Numbered from the stretch's first letter, positions 16,652 through 25,820 are shown. The stretch is DNA of 64,000 nt from Agrobacterium tumefaciens (GCA_025559845.1 CP048471.1:310001-374000), one strand, 5' to 3'. Notes: generated by a model not told the origin, from the letters alone. Made by a program: numbers and translations.

Positions 16652-17707
16652 TTCGAGGAGCTCCCTTGACGCCCCGCCGTTCGACCTCCCCACCCGCCCG
16701 CTTTTGCTACACCTAAGTGTGTGACCTTCAGTGTTCCCCGCGGGGAACTTCGGACATTGTTGGAATAGGGGAGGGCTGCATCGGGATATGCAGTACAGCC
16801 TTTGGCCGGGTTTTCGAGGAACCCGGCCGCTTTCGAAGGGCATCCTCAAAGCCCCAGCCACTGGAGCTATCAACCGCCCAATCGCGGCCATTCATCGGCG
16901 ACTTTCACGTTGGGGGACAACGGCGTGTTTCTTTGAGAAACTCTCGAACCCCCCAGAATTCCCTCTCTAATGTGGTCTAGCGATAGAGAAGTAGGCCGCA
17001 ATACGAAATACCGCATGGTGAGCCTGTTACGGTCGTTTTGCGATTGCTTGGTTTTTGCGGGCTGTCGGAAATCAAGCGTCGATACACTACGAGGCGTTTT
17101 TGAATTGAGCAACGATTGCGCGAACCTGCTCGATCGGAATGATGGCGGTATGGATCCACGTGCGGTCGTCGCCTCTAGTCTTTATCGCCTATGTTACGAG
17201 GGGAGACCCCATGCACGTGGCAGCCAATCGCTTTCTTTGAGGCCAATCAGTTTCGAGGCCTTAAATGGCGGTCAATGTAAAAGTCGACGGTTACACCCTG
17301 CCCGGGACTTAGCTTGCCGTGGTTGGCCGGTCGTTACCAGTCTCGCTAGGAGACTAATAGTTTTCGACCAGGGATATTCCGTAAAGGTTTTCTTGGATCG
17401 ACTGCGAACTTTACAATTGTAAAGCGCGCCATGCAGGAGATGCGGCGCTGCCTCTGGCCGGGTTTACGATGAACAACGCCTACGAAGGGCTCCCCCAAAG
17501 CGCCGCCCCTCGACCTCCCACCCGCCCAGCACTACAACCTCTTCATGCATTGGCGTTTTGTGCGCGCAGCTTGTTGCGCCGGTATCTTGGTTAGAGCCGG
17601 GATCAGTGCAGGGGTAGGCGAGACTTCTCGTGCGTTGCGTTCGCTGTGGTTTCTTCGACGTGTTCTTCCACCGAGAAGTGCTAATCGGGTTTCTCAGATT
17701 GGTGTCG

Positions 17708-17723
17708 GTTGTCCGCGGACAAC
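17708..17723. promoter_or_regulatory. parS: parS site 2
   Basis: GTTGTCCGCGGACAAC, identical to site 1, 152 bp before repA. Confidence 0.88.
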
Positions 17724-17751
17724 TTTGCGGGTGGAATGCCTCTCGACATCA

Positions 17752-17767
17752 GTTGTCCGCGGACAAC
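17752..17767. promoter_or_regulatory. parS: parS site 3
   Basis: GTTGTCCGCGGACAAC, 44 bp after site 2 and 107 bp before repA. Confidence 0.88.
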
Positions 17768-17874
17768 TCAAAGCCCGTATAGTTACCCATTTGTAAATTG
17801 TTTACGAATCGGAGATTATCGTAGCTGCGCAATTCAAGGCTGATTTGTCAAAACTGCGCTGCTGAGGGAATTCA

Positions 17875-19068
17875 ATGCTGCAAGTCGTATCTTCACACTC
17901 CGTTGCAGAGCATCTGCCGACGACGCTTGCTGCGGATGCAGCCGAGCTTCAACGGCAATTGCAGCTCCATCAGGCTCGCGTGTTCCCCCCGACCGCCCAG
18001 AAATCGATCCGTCAGTTCACTCCCAGTGAAGCCGCAGGTCTCATTGGAATCGGTGAAACATATCTCCGACAGATCGCCGCTGAAATCAACGTTCCGGAGC
18101 CATTGGCCAACGGCCGCAGAATGTACAGCCCTACCGATATGGATCTGATCAGGGCTGCGCTTGACGTTAAAAATGGCTCGCCAAAATACGTCCCGAACAG
18201 ACGCGGAAACGAAAAGCTTCAAGTCATCGCGGCAATGAACTTCAAAGGAGGCTCTGCTAAGACGACCACCTCCGCGCATCTTGCTCAGTATCTTGCGCTT
18301 CGCGGATACCGGACGCTTGCGATTGATCTTGATCCTCAAGCCTCACTCAGCGCCATGTTTGGACATCAGCCTGAGTTGGATGTCGGGGAGGGGGAGACAC
18401 TTCACGGCGCCATCCGCTACGAAGATCCTCAGCCAATCTCCTCGATCGTGAGATCAACGTATACGCCGAATCTCCACATTATTCCTGGCAATCTTGAACT
18501 CATGGAGTTTGAGCACGAGACGCCTCGCTATATGGCGGGCGGTAGCGCAGCAACCATGTTCTTCGCAAGAATTGGTGAGACACTTTCAGAAATTGAGAGC
18601 TTGTACGATGTGGTCATTATCGACTGCCCACCTCAGCTGGGCTTTCTAACGATGTCCGCTCTTTGCGCTGCAACCTCGGTTCTTATAACGGTCCATCCTC
18701 AGATGCTGGACGTCATGTCGATGTCGCAGTTTCTCTCGATGACGAGCGAACTGATGAGCGTCGTTGAGAATGCAGGTGGCCGTACGAGTTACGACTGGAT
18801 GCGATACCTGCTGACACGTTACGAGCCTAATGACGGCCCTCAGGCTCAAATGTCGGGATTTATGAGAGCAATTTTTGGAAACAGAATGCTTCAGAACCCG
18901 ATGTTGAAATCCACGGCGATTTCAGATGCCGGCGTAACCAAGCAAACCCTCTACGAAGTCGATAGGAGCCAGTTCACTCGCGGCACCTATGACCGCGCGA
19001 TGGAATCCTTGGGTGCCGTGAACGGCGAAATCGAAGACTTGATGCGAGCCGTCTGGGGAAGGAAATAA
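17875..19068 (+). CDS. repA: RepA, ParA-type partition ATPase of repABC
   Basis: 397 residues, normal for RepA. An N-terminal HTH-like part (TPSEAAGLIGIGETYLRQIA) is followed by a deviant Walker A (FKGGSAKTTTS, around residue 122), IDLDPQAS and IIDCPPQLG. RepA is the P-loop ATPase that moves plasmid copies apart with RepB and represses the operon. First gene of repABC; repB starts 3 bp after its stop. Confidence 0.95.
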   Translation: MLQVVSSHSVAEHLPTTLAADAAELQRQLQLHQARVFPPTAQKSIRQFTPSEAAGLIGIGETYLRQIAAEINVPEPLANGRRMYSPTDMDLIRAALDVKNGSPKYVPNRRGNEKLQVIAAMNFKGGSAKTTTSAHLAQYLALRGYRTLAIDLDPQASLSAMFGHQPELDVGEGETLHGAIRYEDPQPISSIVRSTYTPNLHIIPGNLELMEFEHETPRYMAGGSAATMFFARIGETLSEIESLYDVVIIDCPPQLGFLTMSALCAATSVLITVHPQMLDVMSMSQFLSMTSELMSVVENAGGRTSYDWMRYLLTRYEPNDGPQAQMSGFMRAIFGNRMLQNPMLKSTAISDAGVTKQTLYEVDRSQFTRGTYDRAMESLGAVNGEIEDLMRAVWGRK

Positions 19069-19071
19069 TAG

Positions 19072-20115
19072 ATGGCACGAAAAAATCTAATTGGCGTGTC
19101 CGACGAATCTGGACCTGTCGTTTCCTCGCCATCGCCGAATACTTCTGGTCGCCCTCTTGCAGGCTTTGTCCCACCGCCGCGCCCAACCGGGCCGATCGGC
19201 GGGATTACAAAATCGCTCAGCAATATCACGTCGACTATGGAGCGTGCGCACGGGATTGAGAAACAGCTCGCTGAAGGTCAAACAATCATTGAGCTCGATC
19301 CTACCCTGATCGACTCCTCGTTTGTGAGCGATCGCCTTGCCCTTGATGAAACGGAGCTTGCCGAGCTCGCCGAACAAATTCGTGAAAATGGGCAGCAGGT
19401 TCCTATTCTTGTTCGCCCTCACCCCGAGACGAAAGGCCGATTCCAAGTCGCTTACGGGCACCGACGCTTGGCGGCAGTGCGCCGGCTTCAGGTTAAGGTG
19501 AGAGCGGTTGTCCGCGACCTCACAGACGACCAGCTTGTTGTTAGCCAAGGGCAAGAGAACAACTCACGCACCAATCTTTCGTACATCGAACGAGCTCTCT
19601 TTGCTGCAAAGCTGGAAGACCGGTCGTTCACTCGCGAAATCATAATGTCCGCTTTGGGGGTCGATAAAGCGGCCCTCTCAAAGATGTTGAGTGTCGTGAA
19701 GCAGGTTCCAACGACGCTTATTGAGGCAATCGGTGCTGCACCAAATGTTGGCCGGCGTCGCTGGATGGAATTCGCTGAGAAGCTGGACGCCTCAAGAATA
19801 TCTGCAATCCTGGAAATACTGAAATCTCGAGAAGCGCTGGCGGCTACGAGCGAAGAGCGTTTTCAGCTTGCGTTTGCCGAAGCCTTCAAGAAGCCCGGCA
19901 AAACCGCCGCAAACGTGTCGGCGCAGGTGAACAGCTTTGCTTGGTCGCCGGCCTCGGACAATACGGTGAGGGTTCAGTTCAGTCAGACAGCGAAGAAAGG
20001 CGTTCTTTCGGTGGAAGCCAAGGACGGTCCCAGGTTCGCAGAGTACATTTCATCTCAGTTGGAGAGCCTTTATGCGGCTTTCAGGAGATCAGAAAAGGAA
20101 AAAACAGGAGACTAA
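19072..20115 (+). CDS. repB: RepB, ParB-type centromere-binding protein of repABC
   Basis: 347 residues. ParB-like N-domain motifs: VPILVRPHPETKGRFQVAYG, HRRLAAVRRL and GQENNSRTNLSYIERALFA, then a helix-turn-helix (SALGVDKAALSKMLSVVK). It would bind the GTTGTCCGCGGACAAC sites upstream of repA and stimulate RepA. Length and order are typical. Confidence 0.95.
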   Translation: MARKNLIGVSDESGPVVSSPSPNTSGRPLAGFVPPPRPTGPIGGITKSLSNITSTMERAHGIEKQLAEGQTIIELDPTLIDSSFVSDRLALDETELAELAEQIRENGQQVPILVRPHPETKGRFQVAYGHRRLAAVRRLQVKVRAVVRDLTDDQLVVSQGQENNSRTNLSYIERALFAAKLEDRSFTREIIMSALGVDKAALSKMLSVVKQVPTTLIEAIGAAPNVGRRRWMEFAEKLDASRISAILEILKSREALAATSEERFQLAFAEAFKKPGKTAANVSAQVNSFAWSPASDNTVRVQFSQTAKKGVLSVEAKDGPRFAEYISSQLESLYAAFRRSEKEKTGD

Positions 20116-20121
20116 ACCAGC

Positions 20122-20178
20122 AAAAGAAAAAGGCCCCCAAACGTTTCCGTCGTGGAAGCCTTCCTCAATTCTGTAGCA
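20122..20178 (-). ncRNA. incA: Predicted counter-transcribed RNA (incA/ctRNA) of repABC
   Basis: In repABC plasmids a small antisense RNA of about 50-60 nt lies in the repB-repC gap and limits RepC synthesis. Here the minus strand has a -35 TTGACT (20208-20213), 17-nt spacer, -10 GATTCT (20185-20190), then about 57 nt ending in a hairpin with GGCCTTTTTCTTTT. Position, strand and size all fit. Not tested. Confidence 0.75.
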
Positions 20179-20273
20179 AGAACGAGAATCGCATTTTCAC
20201 GAATCCCAGTCAAGAGTCTTTGGCATCGTTTTGGTGAGCGGACTTCTTTTGCCTTATGAAAGGTGAAGGAAAA

Positions 20274-21488
20274 ATGCAGTTTGGAAGTGTGACGACGCCT
20301 TTCGGGCGGCGGCCGGCGAAGCTTGCGCTCGTGAAACGGCAGCTCGAAACCAATGAACTGCCACAGGGCAGGACCGCAGATAAGTGGAAAGTGTTTCGGG
20401 ACGCGTGTGAAGCACGCGAAGCACTCGGTGTGCAGGACCGCGCGTTGTCGGTGCTCAATGCTCTCCTGACCTTTTATCCGGAGACGGATCTGACGTCTGA
20501 AACATCTCTCGTGGTGTTTCCGTCGAATGCTCAGTTGTCTGTTCGCTCGCACGGCATCTCCGGCAGGACGCTCCGGCGTAGCCTGGCTGCGTTGGTTGAT
20601 GCCGGTCTGATCGAAAGACACGACAGCCCGAACGGTAAGCGTTATGCGCACCGTGATAGGACAGGGGAGATTGAGGAAGCATTCGGCTTCAGCCTTGCTC
20701 CAATGCTTGCACGTGCCCAGGAACTCGCTCACCTTGCTCAGAAGGTTGCTGAAGAAGCCAGACTGATGAAGCGGGCCAAGGAAGCGCTGACGATCTGCCG
20801 TCGTGACGTCCGTAAGCTCATTTCGGCCGCCATTGATGAGGGCGCTGACGGCGACTGGATCGCTGTCGAGGCGATGTATCTTGCTCTGGTTGGGCGCCTG
20901 ACGCGCAATCCTGACAGACTTCTCGTTGAATCCATCCTCGAAGAAATGCGGATGTTGCGCGAAGAAGTCGTCAACTTGCTGGAAGTTCAGCTAAAATCTG
21001 AAAATATGACCGCCAATGATGGTCAGAATGACCGCCACATACAGAATTCAAATACCGAATCCATCAATGAACTTGAACCAGGCTCCGAAACGGAGCAGGG
21101 GGCAAAACCTGAGTACCAGAACGACCCGAAGAGAGAGACGCTGAAGGCTTTCCCACTGGGAGTCGTGTTGAAGGCGTGCCCACAAATCGTCGATTATGGT
21201 CCCGGCGGGGTGATTGGGAGCTGGCGCGACCTGATGACCGCGGCTGTTGTCGTCCGATCGATGCTTGGCGTCAGCCCATCTGCATATCAGGACGCCTGCG
21301 AGAGTATGGGGCCCGAAAATGCAGCGGTCGCGATCGCATGTATCCTCGAAAGGGCAGGGCACATCAATTCCGCTGGCGGATATCTCCGAGATCTGACGAG
21401 ACGGGCGGAGAAGGGAGAGTTTTCGCTTGGACCGATGGTGATGGCGCTATTGCGAGCAAATGGTGAAGCCAACAGGAGGTCAGCATGA
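20274..21488 (+). CDS. repC: RepC replication initiator of repABC
   Basis: 404 residues from the ATG giving MQFGSVTTPFGRR, the usual RepC start, with AAGGTGAAGG before it; an upstream in-frame ATG is 6 codons away. Winged-helix DNA-binding part around HGISGRTLRRSLAALVDAGL and RHDSPNGKRYA. RepC is the initiator, and the origin usually lies inside its own gene. Expression is expected to be held down by the antisense RNA in the repB-repC gap. Confidence 0.95.
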   Translation: MQFGSVTTPFGRRPAKLALVKRQLETNELPQGRTADKWKVFRDACEAREALGVQDRALSVLNALLTFYPETDLTSETSLVVFPSNAQLSVRSHGISGRTLRRSLAALVDAGLIERHDSPNGKRYAHRDRTGEIEEAFGFSLAPMLARAQELAHLAQKVAEEARLMKRAKEALTICRRDVRKLISAAIDEGADGDWIAVEAMYLALVGRLTRNPDRLLVESILEEMRMLREEVVNLLEVQLKSENMTANDGQNDRHIQNSNTESINELEPGSETEQGAKPEYQNDPKRETLKAFPLGVVLKACPQIVDYGPGGVIGSWRDLMTAAVVVRSMLGVSPSAYQDACESMGPENAAVAIACILERAGHINSAGGYLRDLTRRAEKGEFSLGPMVMALLRANGEANRRSA

Positions 21489-21589
21489 ATGGATATCAGA
21501 TTGAGCCGGCATGTTTTACTTGCAAATATATAGGCTACAGAAGACAACGCGCTGAAACGTTTCTCAACTCGGCATTTCTTTACCTAAGA
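21485..21589 (+). CDS. Possible 34-residue ORF overlapping repC stop
   Basis: An ATG overlaps the repC stop (ATGA) and opens a 34-codon frame with a CxxC (ACFTCKY). The coupling geometry is suggestive, but it is too short to judge. Confidence 0.25.
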
Positions 21590-21609
21590 GTATCGAGGTA
21601 AAGCAGGGC

Positions 21610-21813
21610 CTATAGGAGCGCTACGTTTTCTGCTTTTGCTTTCCCAGTTTTGCGATCCTGACCGAGTTCAAAAGTCACTTTGTCACCTGGGCGAAGCGAT
21701 TCAACACTCTGCAGCCCGGAAACATGGACAAAGACATCTGGTTCTCCATTGTCGCGTACGATGAATCCGAAGCCTTTTTCGTCACTGAAGAATTTAACTG
21801 TGCCAGTAGCCAT
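21610..21813 (-). CDS. Cold-shock domain protein
   Basis: 67 residues with both RNP motifs, KGFGFIV and DVFVHVS, and the rhizobial ending RKTGKAKAENVALL. CspA-type proteins bind single-stranded RNA or DNA and melt structure. A paralogue lies 1.2 kb away on the same strand. Confidence 0.93.
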   Translation of the reverse strand: MATGTVKFFSDEKGFGFIVRDNGEPDVFVHVSGLQSVESLRPGDKVTFELGQDRKTGKAKAENVALL

Positions 21814-21985
21814 TAATTTTTTTCCGTTCGACCTACGGGTATAATTTACTCACAGTAGAGAGCGGAGATCGCCAGTGCAACTGGCACCGTGAAACCTCTC
21901 CGCTTCGAGACGTTTGACGGCCGTGTATTGCATGGCTTAACCACTCCGCGCAAAATTGGTTTTGCATCAGTTTGGGCCGATAATC

Positions 21986-22245
21986 ATGATTGTTAGAGCG
22001 CTCTGCATTATTCCCATACTCATTTCGTTAATCCAGTCAGTTGCAGCAGAAAATCAAAATGACCGGGCTATGAAGGTTGCTCGCAGATCCATACCACCGA
22101 TTGGTCATCATGCGCTTTGCAAAGAGCTTCCTTCGGAGTGCGGTCCACAGCCCTCGTTACGGTAACGACTGACAAGGGTGATTTTATTCTCGACCAGGCG
22201 AGCGATGAGGTAAAACTCTGGTCCGATGTTCGCACGAACCACTAA
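21986..22245 (+). pseudogene. Decayed transglutaminase-like cysteine peptidase (BTLCP)
   Basis: The first frame gives a signal peptide (MIVRALCIIPILISLIQSVAA) cut here to its recognisable part, then RRSIPPIGHHALCKELPSEC, the N-terminal signature of BTLCP proteins (PF06035). After a stop the shifted frame gives LVTVTTDKGDFILD and EVKLWSDV, the C-terminal signature. The middle, with the catalytic Cys, is missing. An internal deletion plus frameshift explains the arrangement. Confidence 0.6.
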
Positions 22246-22340
22246 TTTTCGCGCACACTTTCGATCAGTGAGTTTTTTACAGAGCTGACGAGACCGGGAC
22301 GTTGCTCAAGAGCCGGGATCTCATAGGCCTGCGCCTTTGG

Positions 22341-22514
22341 TTAGCCCCCTGTTTCCTTAACGTCCGCCGTGTGCGGATACCGTCTCATCATCTTGTCGGT
22401 CTGAGATTTGTCGCCCGCAAACTTATCGTAAATCGCGATCGCCTGCTGCAAACTCACGCCGAACGCCTCTTGCAGTTCTTCGATCGAATAACGATCAGGA
22501 ACAGCGGTTTTCAC
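22341..22514 (-). CDS. Small conserved-looking protein, GTG start
   Basis: 57 residues from a GTG with GAGAGG six bases upstream. The sequence (DRYSIEELQEAFGVSLQQA, then IYDKFAGDKSQTDKMMRRY) looks like a compact helical protein with a possible helix-turn-helix. A longer plus-strand frame overlaps but has no ribosome site. Function unknown. Confidence 0.55.
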   Translation of the reverse strand: MKTAVPDRYSIEELQEAFGVSLQQAIAIYDKFAGDKSQTDKMMRRYPHTADVKETGG

Positions 22515-22748
22515 AGCACACCTCTCAACGTTTACGAACTGATTTATCGATAGCGAGTGGTCGTGATGTTATAAACCATTTTAGAGGCGGATCTAAGTTG
22601 TCCATTTGGGTGACGAGCCGACGGATTACGAATTCAATCGTTCGTTTATGGCCGCCAGTTTGTCTATCTCAGGTCGTTTGGTCGTCAGGAGCAAAGAAGC
22701 GGATGAGTTGTCTCGTAGATCCGCTTGGGTCGCCTCATCGATCTATCG

Positions 22749-22775
22749 CAAAAAAGATCGGGCGCTTTAGCGCCC
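22749..22775 (-). terminator. Terminator of second cold-shock gene
   Basis: On the minus strand GGGCGC-TAAA-GCGCCC is followed by GATCTTTTTT, a standard intrinsic terminator about 30 bp after the cold-shock stop. Confidence 0.8.
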
Positions 22776-22803
22776 GTTCAAGACTCTAACGACAGATAAC
22801 TTA

Positions 22804-23007
22804 TTAGAGAACGGCGACGTTCTCAGCCTTGGATTTCCCTGTTTTCCGATCCTGGCCGAGGTCGTAGATGACCTTGTCGCCATCGCGCAGAGTGCCACCC
22901 CGCTGAAGTCCGGAGACGTGGACGAAAACGTCCTGTCCGCCATCTTCCGGGGTGATGAAGCCGAAACCCTTGCTGTCGTTGAAAAACTTTACCGTGCCGT
23001 TAGCCAT
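22804..23007 (-). CDS. Cold-shock domain protein
   Basis: 67 residues from the ATG giving MANGTVKFFNDSKGFGFI; the longer frame upstream has no cold-shock homology. RNP motifs KGFGFIT and DVFVHVS are present. The long AT-rich leader upstream is usual for csp genes and may carry thermoregulation. Confidence 0.93.
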   Translation of the reverse strand: MANGTVKFFNDSKGFGFITPEDGGQDVFVHVSGLQRGGTLRDGDKVIYDLGQDRKTGKSKAENVAVL

Positions 23008-23530
23008 TTGTGATCCCGTTTGGTGCTGAAATTGCCCGGGAACACTAGAATGGTGTGAGAGTTCCGGCAATGTTTGAATGTTCTAAAATACGTCGCGAAC
23101 CGGATTAAACGTTTTACCTGCGTCGAGACAGTCAGAAAACGCACCCACCCCATAAAGGAATGCGTTCGTTTCTCGATCGCCTCCACATTGTTGTCTGTCA
23201 TCCCTAAAGGGGATCGGGGATATGCACATCGCTGTTCAACCCTCGGGTTTCATGAGTCAACTCAATGTCGCCAAAGTGAGATACCTTTGAATTTCGAAAA
23301 AGACCTAACGGCGCCAATAAAGGCGGCCGACTACGAGATTGATCGTGCTGTCACGGTTCAACCTGCTTCGCATTCGCAGATGACCCTGTTGAGAAGCATC
23401 GCGAGGGAGGTGAAACAGAAGCGCTCTTAGCTGCGGACATGGAGATACCAGGGAGCCAAGCGGAGACCGCATAGCTGCACTGCACAATTTTTGTTTTCCA
23501 CACGATCAGAAAACAGGCATTATGATTATA

Positions 23531-23641
23531 GCTGATGCAGATAGCGGTCTCCTCCCAGTTTTCCGCGTGTCAGCTGTTCCCCTCTGGAGGTTTTTTGACC
23601 TTCATACTTTATGGGCCGCGGTTTTCCGTCGGCCCTTTTTT
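23531..23641 (+). ncRNA. Candidate trans-acting sRNA (suhB/alpha-r14-like)
   Basis: The region ends in a strong terminator (GGGCCG...CGGCCC then six T, 23613-23641) with no protein gene before it. Upstream it shows CTCCTCCC and CCCCTCTGGAGG, the anti-Shine-Dalgarno-like loops typical of the rhizobial alpha-r14/suhB sRNA family, and a TATGAT -10-like box near 23520. The predicted length of about 110 nt also fits. Family membership is from memory of the motif. Confidence 0.5.
23613..23641 (+). terminator. Intrinsic terminator of candidate sRNA
   Basis: GGGCCG and CGGCCC stem, 11-nt loop, then TTTTTTCTT. Confidence 0.85.
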
Positions 23642-24003
23642 CTTGCCCTGATCCAGTGGTTTCGACCATGTGAAGCGTGCCGCCGGAGCAGAATAAGGCT
23701 TCGTAACGACATACGTCTGTGCGTGACGGTTTACACATTATGCAATACCTCCATTCCCCAGCTGGGAGCACTTTGTAGCCTCCACTAGACATCGCCTAAA
23801 GGTTTGGTTGTGGACGTGTGATACCCCAGACGTCAGACTTCGCGTCGTCGATGAGCGCGAGTTTGCATCGATCGATGGATACGCGGCCCCCAAGAGCGCT
23901 TCCCTCCGTTCGAAGGGAACGTGAAAGGCTAAATTGTTGTGGTTACGGAACCTGTTTGGCGGTGGCTCCATTTCATCCGTCGAAGCAAAATTTAGGACCA
24001 AGG

Positions 24004-25137
24004 ATGCCAGCAAACAAAAAGGATCAGTCAAAAACCAACGCTCGCGATGCTGGCGATCGTCTCGTCGCAGGACATGTAAGCGAGGACCCGTTCGCGGCGG
24101 CCTTTAAGGCGACACGAATGCCAATGATCGTTACGGATCCCCACCAGCGCGACAATCCTATCATATTCTGCAACAAGGCGTTCTCTAGATTATCCGGTTA
24201 CTCCAACGACGAAGTCGTTGGACGTAATTGCCGGTTCCTGCAGGGGCCGGACACCAACCCTGAAACGGTAACGAGAATACGAAGCGCGATCTCGGCAGGG
24301 GAAGATATTGCTGTCGATATATTGAACTACCGCAAAGACGGTGAATCTTTCTGGAACGCAGTTTTCATCAGTCCGGTGCGTGATGACGAAGGAAACATTG
24401 TGTACTTCTTTGCGTCGCAGCTCGACTTTACAAATGTCAAAAGCAGGGAGGCTGATCTGGCTGCTGCCCGGCACAGGGCAGAGGAAGAGGTGGCAAAACA
24501 CACAGCCTATCTTGAAGCTGCTGTGACAGCCCGCACCCTGCTCGTCCATGAAGTCGACCATCGTGTGAAGAACAACCTTCTAACGATGGCTTCCATCGTC
24601 AAGATGCAGGCGCGCGTTACGAAGGACGAGAGCCAGCGTCGATCGCTGATGTCTGTCCTCAACAGGATTGAAGCTCTCAGCACGGTTCAACGTAAATTGT
24701 TTACGCTCGATGACGTTTCGAAGTTTGACATGTCGGACTTCACCAGGGAGCTTGTAACCGATCTCGTCTCCGCAACCGGGCGTAAGGATATCCGTTTGAC
24801 GCTCGACCTTTCTCCGGTCTACGTGCCGGCCGTCAAAGCCACGCCGCTTTCGCTGATCGTGAACGAAATTGTCGGCGATGCGGTTCGAAGAGGATTGAGC
24901 GAGGGTGGTGGCGATATTCATGTGGAGGTCCGGCGCACGAACGGGCATTTCCATATCAGAATTAATGACACTTCGGAGCAGACGGAAGTGGATCCCGAAG
25001 CGGAGGAGTTAGGGCAGATGTTACTCGATGCATCTGCCCAACAGCTCAATGCAAAGATCGAGCGTAAGACTGAAAATGGAATGACGACGGTCGAGGTAAG
25101 ACTGCTCGTTGATGAAAACCAGGAGCAGACGCATTGA
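24004..25137 (+). CDS. LOV-domain sensor histidine kinase (HisKA_2/HWE type)
   Basis: 377 residues from the ATG preceded by AGGACC; the longer upstream frame looks non-coding. LOV photosensory domain at about 25-145 with GRNCRFLQ (C76 is the flavin-adduct Cys) and ASQLDFT (Gln that relays light state). A coiled linker leads to HEVDHRVKNNLL (phospho-acceptor H186). The kinase ATP-binding part has an N-box-like NEIVGDAVRRG, but the expected D-x-G-x-G is replaced by INDTSEQ, so catalysis may be weak. It overlaps the downstream receiver gene by 4 nt. Likely blue-light input to the general stress response. Confidence 0.85.
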   Translation: MPANKKDQSKTNARDAGDRLVAGHVSEDPFAAAFKATRMPMIVTDPHQRDNPIIFCNKAFSRLSGYSNDEVVGRNCRFLQGPDTNPETVTRIRSAISAGEDIAVDILNYRKDGESFWNAVFISPVRDDEGNIVYFFASQLDFTNVKSREADLAAARHRAEEEVAKHTAYLEAAVTARTLLVHEVDHRVKNNLLTMASIVKMQARVTKDESQRRSLMSVLNRIEALSTVQRKLFTLDDVSKFDMSDFTRELVTDLVSATGRKDIRLTLDLSPVYVPAVKATPLSLIVNEIVGDAVRRGLSEGGGDIHVEVRRTNGHFHIRINDTSEQTEVDPEAEELGQMLLDASAQQLNAKIERKTENGMTTVEVRLLVDENQEQTH

Positions 25138-25559
25138 AGGTCATGATAGTCGAAGATGAGATGCTTCTCGCCATGGAGCTTGAGAGCGAAGTTGAAATGG
25201 CGGGCCATCAAGTAAGCGGCCATGCGATGAACAGCGAACAGGCCCGTACACTGATGGCGACGTCTCGCCCCGATTTCGCATTTGTCGATATTCATTTGCA
25301 GGACGGTCCTACCGGTATCGACGTGGGCCGAGAGTTGGCCAAGTTAGAGGTTCCGTATGTATTCGTAAGCGGCAACATCAAGAAGATACCCGATGACTTC
25401 GCGGGTGCACTTGGTGCGATCGAAAAGCCCTACACAATGAACGGTATGAAGAATGCTCTGAGCTACATTTCAAGCGTTCTTTCGGGAGACGAAAGCGCTG
25501 ATCCACCGGCTAGTTTGGTTCTGGCGGATGATGCAAAAGCCGGAAGAGGAGTGGCCTGA
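25134..25559 (+). CDS. Single-domain response regulator partner of LOV kinase
   Basis: 141 residues; starts at TTG overlapping the kinase stop (ATG three codons later is possible). Receiver residues are in place: IVEDE, FVDIHL (phosphorylated Asp), SGN and EKPY (Lys). It has a short polar tail and no output domain. Co-translation with the LOV kinase points to a phosphorelay partner. Confidence 0.88.
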   Translation: MKVMIVEDEMLLAMELESEVEMAGHQVSGHAMNSEQARTLMATSRPDFAFVDIHLQDGPTGIDVGRELAKLEVPYVFVSGNIKKIPDDFAGALGAIEKPYTMNGMKNALSYISSVLSGDESADPPASLVLADDAKAGRGVA

Positions 25560-25619
25560 GGCCATCGCGTCAGGCAATCGCAATCGCTAAAGAGGATAGG
25601 TCTCAAGGAGGAGACAGAC

Positions 25620-25820
25620 ATGGGAGATAACCGAACCGCGTTGGCAGAGGTAAAACCGCGGCTTGCCGCTTTGCTTGATGAGCTGATCGTCATGGGTGCC
25701 GATCGACTGTCGATTATCTATGTCATGGAGAAGGAAGTTGCGGCTTTAAGAGACGGCCCGCCGCAAGCGACTCCCTCCCGTTCGGTCGAAGAGCCGTCCA
25801 ACGACTGGCCGTCGTCATAG
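25620..25820 (+). CDS. Small hypothetical protein downstream of receiver
   Basis: 66 residues with a strong AAGGAGGAG ribosome site. The first 45 residues are helical (VKPRLAALLDELIVMGADRL) and the tail is Ser/Pro rich. It lies 60 bp after the receiver gene and is probably in the same operon. Function unknown. Confidence 0.6.
   Translation: MGDNRTALAEVKPRLAALLDELIVMGADRLSIIYVMEKEVAALRDGPPQATPSRSVEEPSNDWPSS

Larger units (their letters stand above)
17434..17767 (+). repeat. parS-containing direct repeat, copy B
   Basis: Begins CAGGAGATGCGGCGC like copy A and ends with two intact parS palindromes. It is the copy next to repA and probably the functional centromere. Confidence 0.78.
16309..17874. 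other. Large non-coding centromere/promoter region of repABC
   Basis: About 1.57 kb without a supported gene. It holds two direct repeats of about 330 bp (16328-16651 and 17434-17767), a third partial copy near 16797-16870, three full parS palindromes and one half site, and two short hairpins (GGCCGGGTT with AACCCGGCC at 16350-16374, and a like one near 16806-16826). The repA promoter must lie near its 3' end. The unique part at about 16980-17420 shows nothing recognised. Confidence 0.7.
23008..24003. other. Intergenic region with candidate sRNA
   Basis: About 1 kb without a supported protein gene. A 118-codon plus frame at 23074-23430 has no ribosome site or homology I recognise. The 3' half carries the candidate sRNA listed next. 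Confidence 0.5.

Noticed and set aside
16970..17422. 150-codon plus-strand frame between the parS repeats
   Set aside because: No ribosome site or domain signal, unusual residue mix, and the flanking DNA is repeat-rich and non-coding.
19506..19522. GTTGTCCGCG half of parS inside repB
   Set aside because: The right half is not palindromic and codons are under protein constraint; likely chance.
23074..23430. 118-codon plus-strand frame after the second cold-shock gene
   Set aside because: No Shine-Dalgarno and it overlaps the likely leader of the divergent csp gene.
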